Source: Gemmata massiliana
GTDB taxonomy: Bacteria; Planctomycetota; Planctomycetia; Gemmatales; Gemmataceae
Reading direction: 5' to 3'
Length of the DNA stretch: 33,336 nucleotides
Assembly: GCA_000531095.1 (NCBI GenBank)
Contig: HG799467.1
Coordinates: forward strand, 532,346-565,681
Under the pieces are notes generated by a model. It saw nothing but the letters and a program-made list of their open reading frames with translations, did not search any database and was not told where the DNA came from. Below are positions 17,640 to 25,380 of the stretch, in pieces. Position 1 is the stretch's first letter; each line of letters starts with the position of its first letter. A program made the position numbers and the translations under genes.

Positions 17640-17682
17640 TCTAGCCCGCGCCCGGCTGATGGTCGGCGGGGCATGGGTTAGA
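17640..17682 (+). promoter_or_regulatory. Leader hairpin before the cysteine-rich gene
   Basis: TCTAGCCC (17640-17647) pairs with GGGTTAGA (17675-17682), with one G-U pair, enclosing a GC-rich partly self-complementary segment (CGCCCGGC...GTCGGCGGGGC). It would form right at the 5' end of the transcript from the promoter above and ends 20 bases before the start codon. It could stabilise the mRNA or act in control of translation. Confidence 0.45.
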
Positions 17683-17702
17683 GAGTTCCAGCGAGGTGTT
17701 TT

Positions 17703-18041
17703 ATGAGCAAGTGCTTCGGTTTCGGTATGTTACTCACAGTGTGCCTAGCGATGTCGTACATGGGGTATGTTAGGGCGAACACTCCAACCCCGAAATGGGA
17801 CTGTAGGGGGAATTGGGATTGCAGGACCGCCAACCCCAAAGTCCAAAACGACGCAAACGGCCAAGCGTGCGACCTGAGTAAGACTCCAGGGGGATTGAAC
17901 CCCGGCAATGTTCCAGTGTGCGACTACACAGGAAACAATCTCGACGCCTGCATAATCGGTGGATTCAAGCCATACGCCTGCCCGTGTACTCTTGTGGCTA
18001 CAGGAGCAGGCAGCTGGGTGAACTTCCTCGGTTGTAAGTAA
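17703..18041 (+). CDS. Small secreted protein with eight cysteines
   Basis: A 112-aa protein with a clear Sec signal peptide (MSKCFGFGMLLTVCLAMSYM, cleavage probably near GYVRA-NTPTP). The mature part of about 87 residues has eight cysteines, in WDC-RGN-WDC, QAC, PVC, DAC, YACPC and the C-terminal GCK, so four disulfides are possible after export. Charge is low and Gly, Pro, Asn and Trp are common. I recognise no family; a secreted peptide, toxin, bacteriocin-like product or surface structural protein would all fit. The start ATG 17703 has GCGAGGTG upstream. It is the first gene after the strong promoter, and LolA-like, DUF1573 and pseudopilin genes follow, so those may serve its export or folding. 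Confidence 0.65.
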   Translation: MSKCFGFGMLLTVCLAMSYMGYVRANTPTPKWDCRGNWDCRTANPKVQNDANGQACDLSKTPGGLNPGNVPVCDYTGNNLDACIIGGFKPYACPCTLVATGAGSWVNFLGCK

Positions 18042-18093
18042 GCAACAAAGCCGTGTGCGGCGTCTGCTTGTGCGGTCGCAGCACGCGGCTATT

Positions 18094-18163
18094 AAGTGGC
18101 TCGGGCGTAACCTCCAAAAACCTTTGAAAAGCGAGGTTTTCAGAGGTTGTGTCCGAGCCTCTT
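18094..18163 (+). ncRNA. 70-base two-part hairpin between the cysteine-rich gene and the LolA-like gene
   Basis: Bases 18094-18114 and 18143-18163 are inverted repeats: 17 of 21 match as DNA and 20 of 21 pair as RNA when G-U is allowed. Inside, AAAACCT and AGGTTTT form a second perfect 7-bp stem. A preceding pair (AGCCGTGTGC at 18051-18060 and GCACGCGGCT at 18081-18090, one mismatch) adds a further stem. The G-U changes that keep pairing favour an RNA function: partial terminator, attenuator or processing site that would let the first gene be expressed more than the rest. Confidence 0.55.
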
Positions 18164-18228
18164 AAAGATACATCTTTGACGATCATTGCGCCTGCCGAGT
18201 CTGCTAACTACAGGAAGGGTGATGCGAC

Positions 18229-19296
18229 ATGCGATCAAATGGGTATAAATGTTTGGCGGCAAGCTCTTTAATCGTTATCGCCGCGAGTGGTGGTGCGTAC
18301 GGTGATGTAAGCAAGTCCGAGCGAACTTTGCTAGAGCGGACGATGCGAGACTACCAATCGGCAGTTGAGACTATTCGCACCTTACATTGTCGTGTCAAAG
18401 AGGAAGCAACGACTCCACAGGGCCAAACTCGCACCGAAATCGAATTTGATAAAGACTTGAATGAGTTGGCAGCCACTGTCCGAGTAGGAGACACTCGGGT
18501 TAAATCCTTGTTTAAAAATGGAAGAAATATCACGGCAACGATCGCGGGTCCCAGTCTCAAAACAAGTCAAATTACAGGTGAAATTGATCCGACGGGCAGT
18601 CCTGAGCAATTTCCTGCATGGCGAATGATTCTTCCTCCAGCTGTCTATGTAAAGGCAAATGAGCAACTCGCCTTTGCTGAAGCGATTGGTCGCGAACCGG
18701 CAATAGTTCAACATGTTAAAGAATTGGACGACGGCGTTGAGGTCGATCTTGATGATGCGTATGGGCGTCGGGCGGTACTGTTTAGTAAAAAATATAATTA
18801 CATGATTAGTAAGGTGACTTTTACTTCCAAGGATGCGGGTACTGTCGCAGTTTCAGAGTATAAGATGCGGGAGTATTTGCCGGGGGTGCATTTTATTGAA
18901 CAGGGGACGACGCGGATGGCTGTAAAAGGGAAGCAAATTAGCGAAACAATCTACCAAATCAGCAACGTCAAAATAAACGAGCGCGTTCCGCGGGACGTGT
19001 TTAGCGTCAAGTTTCACCCGGGAAGCGGAGTGCGAGACAGGACACAGGACAAAGTGCTCAAGGTATTAGCCGATGGGAGCCTTGGAAGTGAGCACCCGGA
19101 CATTCATCTCTCAACAGGTCAGCCGTTGGAGGCTCGTGACCCAATCGAAGTTACTACAGATGAGCCGCCCTCTTCGTATCGGTGGGTAATAGCGGCAGCG
19201 AGCGCGATTCTCTTTTCGGCTGGCGTCCTATGGATAATTCGCCGGCGCCATTCTCGTGAAAAACAAAATTCTGAGTCAGCATCTGGAGTAAAATAA
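18229..19296 (+). CDS. LolA-like periplasmic protein anchored by a C-terminal helix
   Basis: A 355-aa protein. Residues 1-25 are a signal peptide (LAASSLIVIAASGGAYG). The body has the run of short beta strands of the LolA/lipoprotein-carrier fold and ends with NERVPRDVFSVKFHPGSGVR, a pattern I know from planctomycete members of this superfamily. A transmembrane helix follows at about 318-338 (WVIAAASAILFSAGVLWII) with a basic cytoplasmic tail (RRRHSREK). It would face the periplasm and bind a lipid or acylated ligand, but the ligand is unknown. AGGAAGGGTG precedes ATG 18229. Its TAA overlaps the next ATG by one base (TAATG), so it is translated together with the DUF1573 gene. A second member of the family is at 21478. 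Confidence 0.6.
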   Translation: MRSNGYKCLAASSLIVIAASGGAYGDVSKSERTLLERTMRDYQSAVETIRTLHCRVKEEATTPQGQTRTEIEFDKDLNELAATVRVGDTRVKSLFKNGRNITATIAGPSLKTSQITGEIDPTGSPEQFPAWRMILPPAVYVKANEQLAFAEAIGREPAIVQHVKELDDGVEVDLDDAYGRRAVLFSKKYNYMISKVTFTSKDAGTVAVSEYKMREYLPGVHFIEQGTTRMAVKGKQISETIYQISNVKINERVPRDVFSVKFHPGSGVRDRTQDKVLKVLADGSLGSEHPDIHLSTGQPLEARDPIEVTTDEPPSSYRWVIAAASAILFSAGVLWIIRRRHSREKQNSESASGVK

Positions 19297-20408
19297 TGGT
19301 AGGAAATACAAGAGGGCGATTAACAATCTGCCTGGTTGGCGTACTTGCTATTGGGCTGACTGTATCTGCATGGTGGCAGAACGAGATCAAAAAAATTTGG
19401 GCGCTAGCAACTAAATCGACCCCCGTGTATGAGGGGCCATCGTACGTTGACTTAGGGTCACATGAAGAGGGGCAAATCGCAGAAACCAGCTTCTGGGTAG
19501 CAAATCGTGGCGGCGGACAATTAATTATAGATCATATCCAGAGCAGTTGTTCGTGTGCCGGCCTAGAATGGGAGATTGATGCTCAACGTCATAGAGCCGA
19601 AACCATCACACTTAACTCTGGCGAAAAAGTGAAGTTTTTTGCTAGAGTGTCGGTTCGAGGGCCAGTAAATCAGCCTTTCCGAAACAGCATACACTTCCGT
19701 ACCAATGACCCGCTTGTGCCTGAGGGAATGATCGAGTTGCTGGTGCCGAATATTACGGGAGGGGCGTCTGTGCATCCATCAGGAATTGCTTTTGGACAAG
19801 TGCCAGTTGGAGCACACGAGATTCGACTGATTGATGTACTTGACCGACGATCGCCGCCGCGATCCATAACAAAAATATCAACAACCAATGATAAAATAAT
19901 ATCTACGCGAGTCTTGCCCGTGGCAGATAAGAATTCTACGATCGAGGCTGGCGCTCGACTCATTGGAAAGATAGAAGTTAGTATCAAGTGCGATTCGTCT
20001 CGCGTAGTCCAGGAAAAAGTGTATGTGACGATTGATCAGGATGCTCGCCCACTTGAAGTGCCTGTTTCGGGCGAGGTGCAGCCGCCTGTAGAAGTGTACC
20101 CTAAGTCTCTGACGTTGCCGCGATCTGCATCTGGAGGTCTCATCTATCACTCGCAATGCTTATGTCGCTCTGTGGCTGGGACGCCATTAGATCTGACAGT
20201 TGAGTCGGCCCCCTTGGGGCTCGTAGTCCGGATCGAGGAATCGAAGGATTCGCCCGCTGAGCGATTAGTGCGGATTGAGTGGGATCAATCAAAAGATGAG
20301 CCTGGGGTGCCTGAAGTACGTGAAGTTCGACTGGTGGCGAAGTGGGCTGATAAGCAAGCGAAGCTAGTGATACCAGTCGACTGTCGTATACCTGGAGGGG
20401 CGAAATGA
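19296..20408 (+). CDS. DUF1573 protein, membrane-anchored, with SCSCA motif
   Basis: A 370-aa protein with an N-terminal membrane helix (ICLVGVLAIGLTVSAWW) and an exported body. The DUF1573 signature is clear: FWVANRGGGQLIIDHIQSSC followed by SCAG, with C85 and C87 in the CxC pair. The rest consists of Ig-like beta repeats (ASVHPSGIAFGQVPVGAHEI; VEVYPKSLTLPRSASGG). DUF1573 is widespread in planctomycetes and Bacteroidetes and has no settled function; the vicinal cysteines and frequent neighbourhood to MauE/DoxX proteins hint at redox or surface assembly. It overlaps the previous gene by 1 base and the next by 4 (ATGA), so this is a tight operon. Confidence 0.75.
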   Translation: MVGNTRGRLTICLVGVLAIGLTVSAWWQNEIKKIWALATKSTPVYEGPSYVDLGSHEEGQIAETSFWVANRGGGQLIIDHIQSSCSCAGLEWEIDAQRHRAETITLNSGEKVKFFARVSVRGPVNQPFRNSIHFRTNDPLVPEGMIELLVPNITGGASVHPSGIAFGQVPVGAHEIRLIDVLDRRSPPRSITKISTTNDKIISTRVLPVADKNSTIEAGARLIGKIEVSIKCDSSRVVQEKVYVTIDQDARPLEVPVSGEVQPPVEVYPKSLTLPRSASGGLIYHSQCLCRSVAGTPLDLTVESAPLGLVVRIEESKDSPAERLVRIEWDQSKDEPGVPEVREVRLVAKWADKQAKLVIPVDCRIPGGAK

Positions 20409-21292
20409 GAGCGTCTCCACGATATGGGGTCAGTCTTGTTGAGATACTAGTTGTTCTGGGACTAATGGGTTTACTCATAGGACTATTGATGCCGGCCGTC
20501 CAGGCGGTCCGCGGCCGCGCGAAACAGGTCGAATGTCAGAATAATTTGCGGCAATTAGGTTTGGCGTTACACAATTACCATTCCGCGCAAGGTCGCTTTC
20601 CAACGCTGCCGGGCCAATGGCAGCCACAGGACCCAAATAGGCGTTTCAGCTGGATGGTACATATTCTCCCACACATTGAACAGGAGACTCTGTGGCAGAG
20701 CTCAGTAACAGCGTTGGCAACAGAGCCGTCCTGTTGGGTCAACCCGCCACATGTGGGATATTCGACAGTAATTAAGACTTACGTGTGTTCTGCCGATTCT
20801 CGCCTGCTCACGCCTCAGCCTATTGGTGATGGGCTGACAGCTGCGTATGCGTCTTACATTGGCGTCTGCGGCAACGCGAGTACGACCAACGGTGTACTGG
20901 GTTTATCTGGACCTGGTGTGCGACTCGAGGACATTACCGACGGCGCGAGCCAGACGGTCATGGCGGGGGAGCGCCCTCCGCCTGATTCGCTGCAGGCGGG
21001 GAGATGGTACTCATCTGACTCCCCATATATTACTTCAATGCCACCGGGGCCTGATGACGGATTGTCTATACCGGGGGTGTTGTTTCCAAATGATATATGT
21101 CATGGGAGTTTAGATTTTAGGCCGGGGCGACTTAGTAATCCCTGCGACCGATATCATTTTTGGAGCTTGCACTCTGGAGGAGCGAATTGGCTTAGAGCGG
21201 ATGGTGGGGTCTTGTTCATTACCTATGCAAATTCATCAATAATGCCAGCTCTTGCGACTCGTGCTGGAGGAGAGAGTGTCAATTTGCCGTAG
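20405..21292 (+). CDS. DUF1559 pseudopilin-like protein
   Basis: A 295-aa protein with a type IV pilin-like N terminus: short basic leader, then GVSLVEILVVLGLMGLLIGL and LMPAVQAVR, the place where prepilin peptidase cuts after Gly and methylates the new N terminus. The DUF1559 body follows (CQNNLRQLGLALHNYHSAQG) with the family H-X9-DG motif near the C terminus, HSGGANWLRADG. The family is greatly expanded in planctomycetes and works at the cell surface or in a type II secretion/type IV pilus-like machine. The leader has Val-Ser where most members have Phe-Thr. ATGA overlap with the DUF1573 gene shows co-translation. The length, near 300 aa, is normal. Confidence 0.9.
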   Translation: MRASPRYGVSLVEILVVLGLMGLLIGLLMPAVQAVRGRAKQVECQNNLRQLGLALHNYHSAQGRFPTLPGQWQPQDPNRRFSWMVHILPHIEQETLWQSSVTALATEPSCWVNPPHVGYSTVIKTYVCSADSRLLTPQPIGDGLTAAYASYIGVCGNASTTNGVLGLSGPGVRLEDITDGASQTVMAGERPPPDSLQAGRWYSSDSPYITSMPPGPDDGLSIPGVLFPNDICHGSLDFRPGRLSNPCDRYHFWSLHSGGANWLRADGGVLFITYANSSIMPALATRAGGESVNLP

Positions 21293-21477
21293 TGTTGACT
21301 CGGATCGATCGGCTTATTAGGGCAAGCTAACGAGGCGAAATTGCACGCATAAGGTGCCTCGGAATTGGGTCACCGCAGGCAGTATCTGATCCGCGCAACA
21401 TTCTTGATGTCTTTGGTGTGGTGCAAAAGAAAGTCTAGATTTGTTCGCCCGTCTCACCAACGCTATTTCAGTGGATT
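21293..21477. other. Spacer within the cluster
   Basis: 185 bases without a supported gene. The frame 21365-21562 overlaps the start of the next gene and reads poorly. I see no terminator, so read-through from the operon above into the next gene is possible. Confidence 0.3.
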
Positions 21478-22446
21478 ATGTGCATATTTTATCTGGTACT
21501 GTTTGCATCAATTGCCTGCGTCTTTCCGAATTCCAAATGTCACGAATTGCCTCGGGTGGTAAGTAATCATCGATCGACTGTAGCGTCTATTGAGAATGTT
21601 CTGTGTTCATTTGAAATAGAAGAGTATCGCCCAGATGGTGTATTGGTTTTTAGAGGCGATTACGCTAAATCTGACGGAGCGGTCAGGGTGCGTTACATAA
21701 AGGGCAATGTACGGGTTGAGCAGTATGTGAATGAGAACAGGCTGGTGGTCACCAGAAAATGTATTTATCCGATGGGTGTCCAGCCAAAAGTTGAGATTCT
21801 GCGATACGATGATGCGCCACTTGAATTGGGCGATATCTGGATGCTCGGCCTTCTAAAATTCACCGCCCCAGACGGTGCGTCACTTGTGCCACTCGATAGA
21901 TTGTGGAGCTTAGGAACAAAGGTTCTGTCTTGTGATTGGATAAAAAACGACGGAAAGATCGCTTTTCAGGTTGAGGCGGCGCACAAGGCGGCGCACATGC
22001 AATTTTGGCTTGATCCTGACAATGGCCTAATGGTTAATAAGCATGTTGTGCGTAGCACTGATAATGTGCTAGGGATCCATAGTGAGTTTGAGATCCGGAA
22101 GTTTCAGAAATTTGCACAAGGCATTAGTTTTCCTAGGGTTGCTACGGTAAAAAATTATCAATATAATAAGATGATACACTCGCAGATCATTAAAGTTTTT
22201 GACATAAAAGTTAATACTATGAATCCGCCAAGTGCAAAGTCGCTGGAGATCGGCCTGCCACGAGGAGCTATTGTAGTCGATAAAATTCACAACGCTACCT
22301 ATGCCACAAGTGGAAGCGAGTATAGCGAAATTTCAGAATCGCCTGGAGTTCTGGTGCGTCAGATTGTATTTGTAATATTGACGATTGTTGCAATTTTTGC
22401 CACCTTGGTCGCCTATCGTGCTAGTCAGCTCAGGTTGACCTCTTGA
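21478..22446 (+). CDS. Second LolA-like membrane-anchored protein
   Basis: A 322-aa protein built like the one at 18229: an N-terminal signal (MCIFYLVLFASIACVF), a beta-rich body, a terminal pattern KSLEIGLPRGAIVVDKIHNA that matches the C-terminal strand of the LolA-like family, and a C-terminal transmembrane helix (VLVRQIVFVILTIVAIFATL). Overall sequence similarity to the first copy is low, so they are old paralogues or separate recruits. There is a possible lipid-attachment or signal cleavage site near FPNSKC, but no canonical lipobox. The start ATG 21478 has no strong ribosome binding site. Function in the cluster is inferred only: periplasmic carrier or sensor. Confidence 0.5.
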   Translation: MCIFYLVLFASIACVFPNSKCHELPRVVSNHRSTVASIENVLCSFEIEEYRPDGVLVFRGDYAKSDGAVRVRYIKGNVRVEQYVNENRLVVTRKCIYPMGVQPKVEILRYDDAPLELGDIWMLGLLKFTAPDGASLVPLDRLWSLGTKVLSCDWIKNDGKIAFQVEAAHKAAHMQFWLDPDNGLMVNKHVVRSTDNVLGIHSEFEIRKFQKFAQGISFPRVATVKNYQYNKMIHSQIIKVFDIKVNTMNPPSAKSLEIGLPRGAIVVDKIHNATYATSGSEYSEISESPGVLVRQIVFVILTIVAIFATLVAYRASQLRLTS

Positions 22447-22806
22447 GTGGCTGGCTGGCTTATTGCGACTATTAACTTTATCCGCGCCTGCGTGTGACTC
22501 TTATTTTGTGAAATATTTGCCTTGTGCTGGCTGTCTATTAGGGCGCCCGGTCGGCCTATGATTGATGCAATATTTCGTTGTAGATGGTGTCCGCAAAGGA
22601 AGTGGAGAAGCAGTAGAAAGTGGCATTCTTTCGGAACGGTGTCTGTGAGTATTGGTGTTATCCGAGGCTTCTTCTTTATCTATACGCCGTACAAGGCATA
22701 AGTAATATCGTTTCGTAATTTTCCGGATTGTCAATCGTGATTTTATACGTAGAGATTGTGTCGATTGTGACACAGGTATAGTGGGGCTTATTTGGTGATT
22801 GCGAAT
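22447..22806. other. Spacer before the first GT-C gene
   Basis: About 360 bases of moderate AT content without a clear gene. A 47-codon frame at 22558-22701 (MIDAIFRCRWCPQRKWRSS...) is strongly basic and has no good ribosome binding site, so I do not call it. A transcription start for the following glycosyltransferase may lie here, for example around TTGTCA at 22729, but no convincing -10 partner was found. Confidence 0.3.
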
Positions 22807-24642
22807 ATGCAAACTCAGCGTGGTATAGTATCTTTGCTTGCTAAATGGCCATTTGTGTTCTTGCTTTTTTTTCAAACTTGCCTTCTTGGTTGGGCCTCAA
22901 CGCGGCACAGTCCAGGTATCGATGAAGTTGGACATCTGGCGGCAGGATTGCACCACTGGGAGACAGGCCGGTTCGATCTTTACCGAGTCAACCCTCCCTT
23001 GGTAAGGGTGGTTGCAACCGCTCCGCTCCGGGTGATAGGAGTGAGTGTTCCCGAAATTGAATTTGATAGTCGACCGCCTAAGCGTCCGGAATTTGACCTT
23101 GGTCGAGCTCTTGTGAGTCGCGATGGTGAGCGGTCATTTTGGTATTTTACAATGGCTCGGTGGTCGTGCCTCCCCTTTAGTTGGCTAGTAACATATGTGA
23201 TCTATCGCTGGGGACGAGATCTTTACGGTCGTCATGCTGGGTTGTTTTCTGCAAGCCTATGGACGATCTGCCCGACAGCCATCGCTAATGCTCAAATGAT
23301 AACGCCTGATACTGGAGCATGCGCTTTCGGTGTTGCGGCGTGTTATCTCTTTTGGCGATGGCTTCGCGCTCCGAGTTGGATATCTGCCTTTGCGGCCGGC
23401 CTATTACTTGGGATCTGCGAGTTGTGCAAGACAACTTGGCTGATTCTCTTTGCGGTTTGGCCGGCCGTGTGGATCTTGTACTATCTCAGTGATAAACGAA
23501 ATTGGACAGAGTGGCGGAGTGGTCTCGCTCAACTAGCTTCGGCGTTCTTTTTGGCGGTATGTTTACTGGATCTCGGATACGGCTTCGAGGCTCTCGGATG
23601 TCGCCTTGGTGAATTTTCTTTTACTAGTAATGCCCTGACCACAGAAGTTGAACCGGGGACACGTATCAATCGCTTCTCCGGAAGCGTCATAGGCGATTTG
23701 CCTGTCCCCCTTCCGCAAAATTATATCCTGGGTATCGACGTTCAGAAAAGAGATTTTGAATTGCGTATGTGGTCGTATCTTCGCGGCGAGTGGAGAACCG
23801 AGGGGTGGTGGTACTATTACCTGTATGGCCTCCTCGTAAAAACTCCCATCGGTACACTTGTCCTGGCGGGGTGTTCGGTCATTGTCTGGCCTTTTATACG
23901 AAACCCAATGGCCAACTGGCGAGACGAATGCGTCCTCCTTGCTCCAGGGCTCGCAATTATTGGATTTGTAAGTTCCCAGACTGGCTTCAATCACCATCTA
24001 CGGTACGTGCTCCCCGCACTACCCTTTATCTTTGTCAGCATTGGCCGTCTGTGGGTCTATCGAGGGCGATTCTTTCTCGCATTGCGGCTCTTTGTTGTTG
24101 CAATGGCATGCCTAGCAGCAATTAGTAGCCTGCGTGTATATCCGCACTCAATGTCGTATTTTAATGAAGTCGCTGGTGGGCCATTGAATGGTGGAGATCA
24201 TTTGATTGATAGTAGCTTAGATTGGGGGCAAGACTTGCTATATTTGAAATCTTGGTACGACAAGCACCCAGAGGCCCGGCCATTCGGCTTGGCATATTTC
24301 GGCTTTGTTGACCCGCAGGCCGCAGGTATCGCATTCCAGTTGCCCCCACCAGGCCCAGACGAATCAAGGGACTTCCTAGCACCCGAAGCTACTGCCCGGC
24401 TTGGTCCTCAGCCAGGGTGGTACGCAGTCAGTGTCACCCTTTTACGAGGTTACCGATATCGTGCCCCTGATGGACAAGGTGGAATGAGACACGTCGGAAA
24501 GCCCGATTACGACTATTTTCTCCGATTCAAGCCTGTCGACACCGCTGGTTATTCAATTTGGATCTATCACATAACTGAGGAAGAGTGCGCTCGGGTTCGA
24601 GCCTTAATGGGCATGCCTCAAACTAATTCCGTCAATGAATGA
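22807..24642 (+). CDS. GT-C glycosyltransferase of the ArnT/PMT (GT39/83-like) type
   Basis: A membrane protein of about 611 aa with roughly ten hydrophobic segments (FVFLLFFQTCLLGW; FAAGLLLGICELCKTTWLIL; IGTLVLAGCSVIVWPFI; LRLFVVAMACLAAISSL). The first outer loop has the acidic motif expected in GT-C enzymes, SPGIDEVGHLAAGLHHW, followed by RVNPPLV. Such enzymes take sugar from a polyprenyl-phosphate donor and place it on a lipid or protein outside the membrane. A soluble C-terminal part of about 150 residues contains DSSLDWGQDLLYLKSWY. I choose ATG 22807 because GGTGA lies eight bases upstream; TTG 22792 and GTG 22795 are in-frame alternatives. It fits with the second GT-C gene (25381) and the GT2 gene (27093), which could make the lipid-linked sugar. 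Confidence 0.75.
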   Translation: MQTQRGIVSLLAKWPFVFLLFFQTCLLGWASTRHSPGIDEVGHLAAGLHHWETGRFDLYRVNPPLVRVVATAPLRVIGVSVPEIEFDSRPPKRPEFDLGRALVSRDGERSFWYFTMARWSCLPFSWLVTYVIYRWGRDLYGRHAGLFSASLWTICPTAIANAQMITPDTGACAFGVAACYLFWRWLRAPSWISAFAAGLLLGICELCKTTWLILFAVWPAVWILYYLSDKRNWTEWRSGLAQLASAFFLAVCLLDLGYGFEALGCRLGEFSFTSNALTTEVEPGTRINRFSGSVIGDLPVPLPQNYILGIDVQKRDFELRMWSYLRGEWRTEGWWYYYLYGLLVKTPIGTLVLAGCSVIVWPFIRNPMANWRDECVLLAPGLAIIGFVSSQTGFNHHLRYVLPALPFIFVSIGRLWVYRGRFFLALRLFVVAMACLAAISSLRVYPHSMSYFNEVAGGPLNGGDHLIDSSLDWGQDLLYLKSWYDKHPEARPFGLAYFGFVDPQAAGIAFQLPPPGPDESRDFLAPEATARLGPQPGWYAVSVTLLRGYRYRAPDGQGGMRHVGKPDYDYFLRFKPVDTAGYSIWIYHITEEECARVRALMGMPQTNSVNE

Positions 24643-24680
24643 TATGATTGGGTTTCGATTGGCTACTTAGGAGGAATGCC

Positions 24681-25361
24681 ATGCTGCGCAACAGTTATCA
24701 GCAGCGTCCGCTTCATCGTCTTGCTCTCGGTTTACCTTTTGGATTTGCTTTGATGACAATCGCCCTTGCCGGATGCTCACGGCCGAGCGATGGAGATCGG
24801 TTCGAGCGAATGGCTAAATGGGTCCGTGTTGGTCATGGGGACACAATCGATGCCACTCGGACTCCAGGTGTAACTGATTTCGATTTGTCAAAAGCCGCCG
24901 ATCTTCCTGGACTTCGTCACTTGATACTGGACGGTTGCCACATTACCGACTCGGGCCTTGCTCAGCTTGGCTCGCTCCCGGCTTTAGAGTCCTTGTCTTT
25001 GTCTGACACGAAAATAACCGACGCCGGCCTTGGGCAGCTTTTGCGGATGCCACGCCTTCGCTTTCTTCGCCTTGATCGATGCTTCATCACCGATGCTGGG
25101 TTAGCGTCTGTCGGGCAACTCCAAGATCTTCGTACGCTGTCTCTCTGGAAGACCAAGGTGACCGGCCGTGGCTTAGGTGAATTATCTCGTCTTCCGCATT
25201 TGTGTATCCTAAGTCTTGATGAAACCCAAGTAGCTGGTCACGATATAGAAGTGTTTAAAAAATCAAACTCGCTTCTTTATTTATCTGCTTGGTGGACTGA
25301 TGTGTCTCAATCTGATGCTCATCGATTGGAGACGGATTCACGTCTCCGTGTTAACTATTGA
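24681..25361 (+). CDS. Leucine-rich-repeat lipoprotein
   Basis: A 226-aa protein with a lipoprotein signal: hydrophobic stretch, then IALAGCSRPS, lipobox Cys at residue 32. After residue 75 come five or six short LRRs of about 24 residues with the planctomycete-type pattern (SLSLSDTKITDAGLGQLLRM; FLRLDRCFITDAGLASVGQL; TLSLWKTKVTGRGLGELSRL). It should be lipid-anchored and bind another protein. The start at ATG 24681 is chosen because GGAGG is six bases upstream; the in-frame TTG at 24648 lacks such a signal. It lies 38 bases after the GT-C gene and 19 bases before the next one, so the three are likely one operon. Confidence 0.75.
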   Translation: MLRNSYQQRPLHRLALGLPFGFALMTIALAGCSRPSDGDRFERMAKWVRVGHGDTIDATRTPGVTDFDLSKAADLPGLRHLILDGCHITDSGLAQLGSLPALESLSLSDTKITDAGLGQLLRMPRLRFLRLDRCFITDAGLASVGQLQDLRTLSLWKTKVTGRGLGELSRLPHLCILSLDETQVAGHDIEVFKKSNSLLYLSAWWTDVSQSDAHRLETDSRLRVNY

Positions 25362-25380
25362 GCGAGGCTTGTTTTATCTA

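Noticed and set aside
17703-18041. Assignment of the cysteine-rich protein to a halocin-like bacteriocin family
   Set aside because: Cysteine spacing and position do not match what I know of that family; similarity is limited to being small and cysteine-rich.
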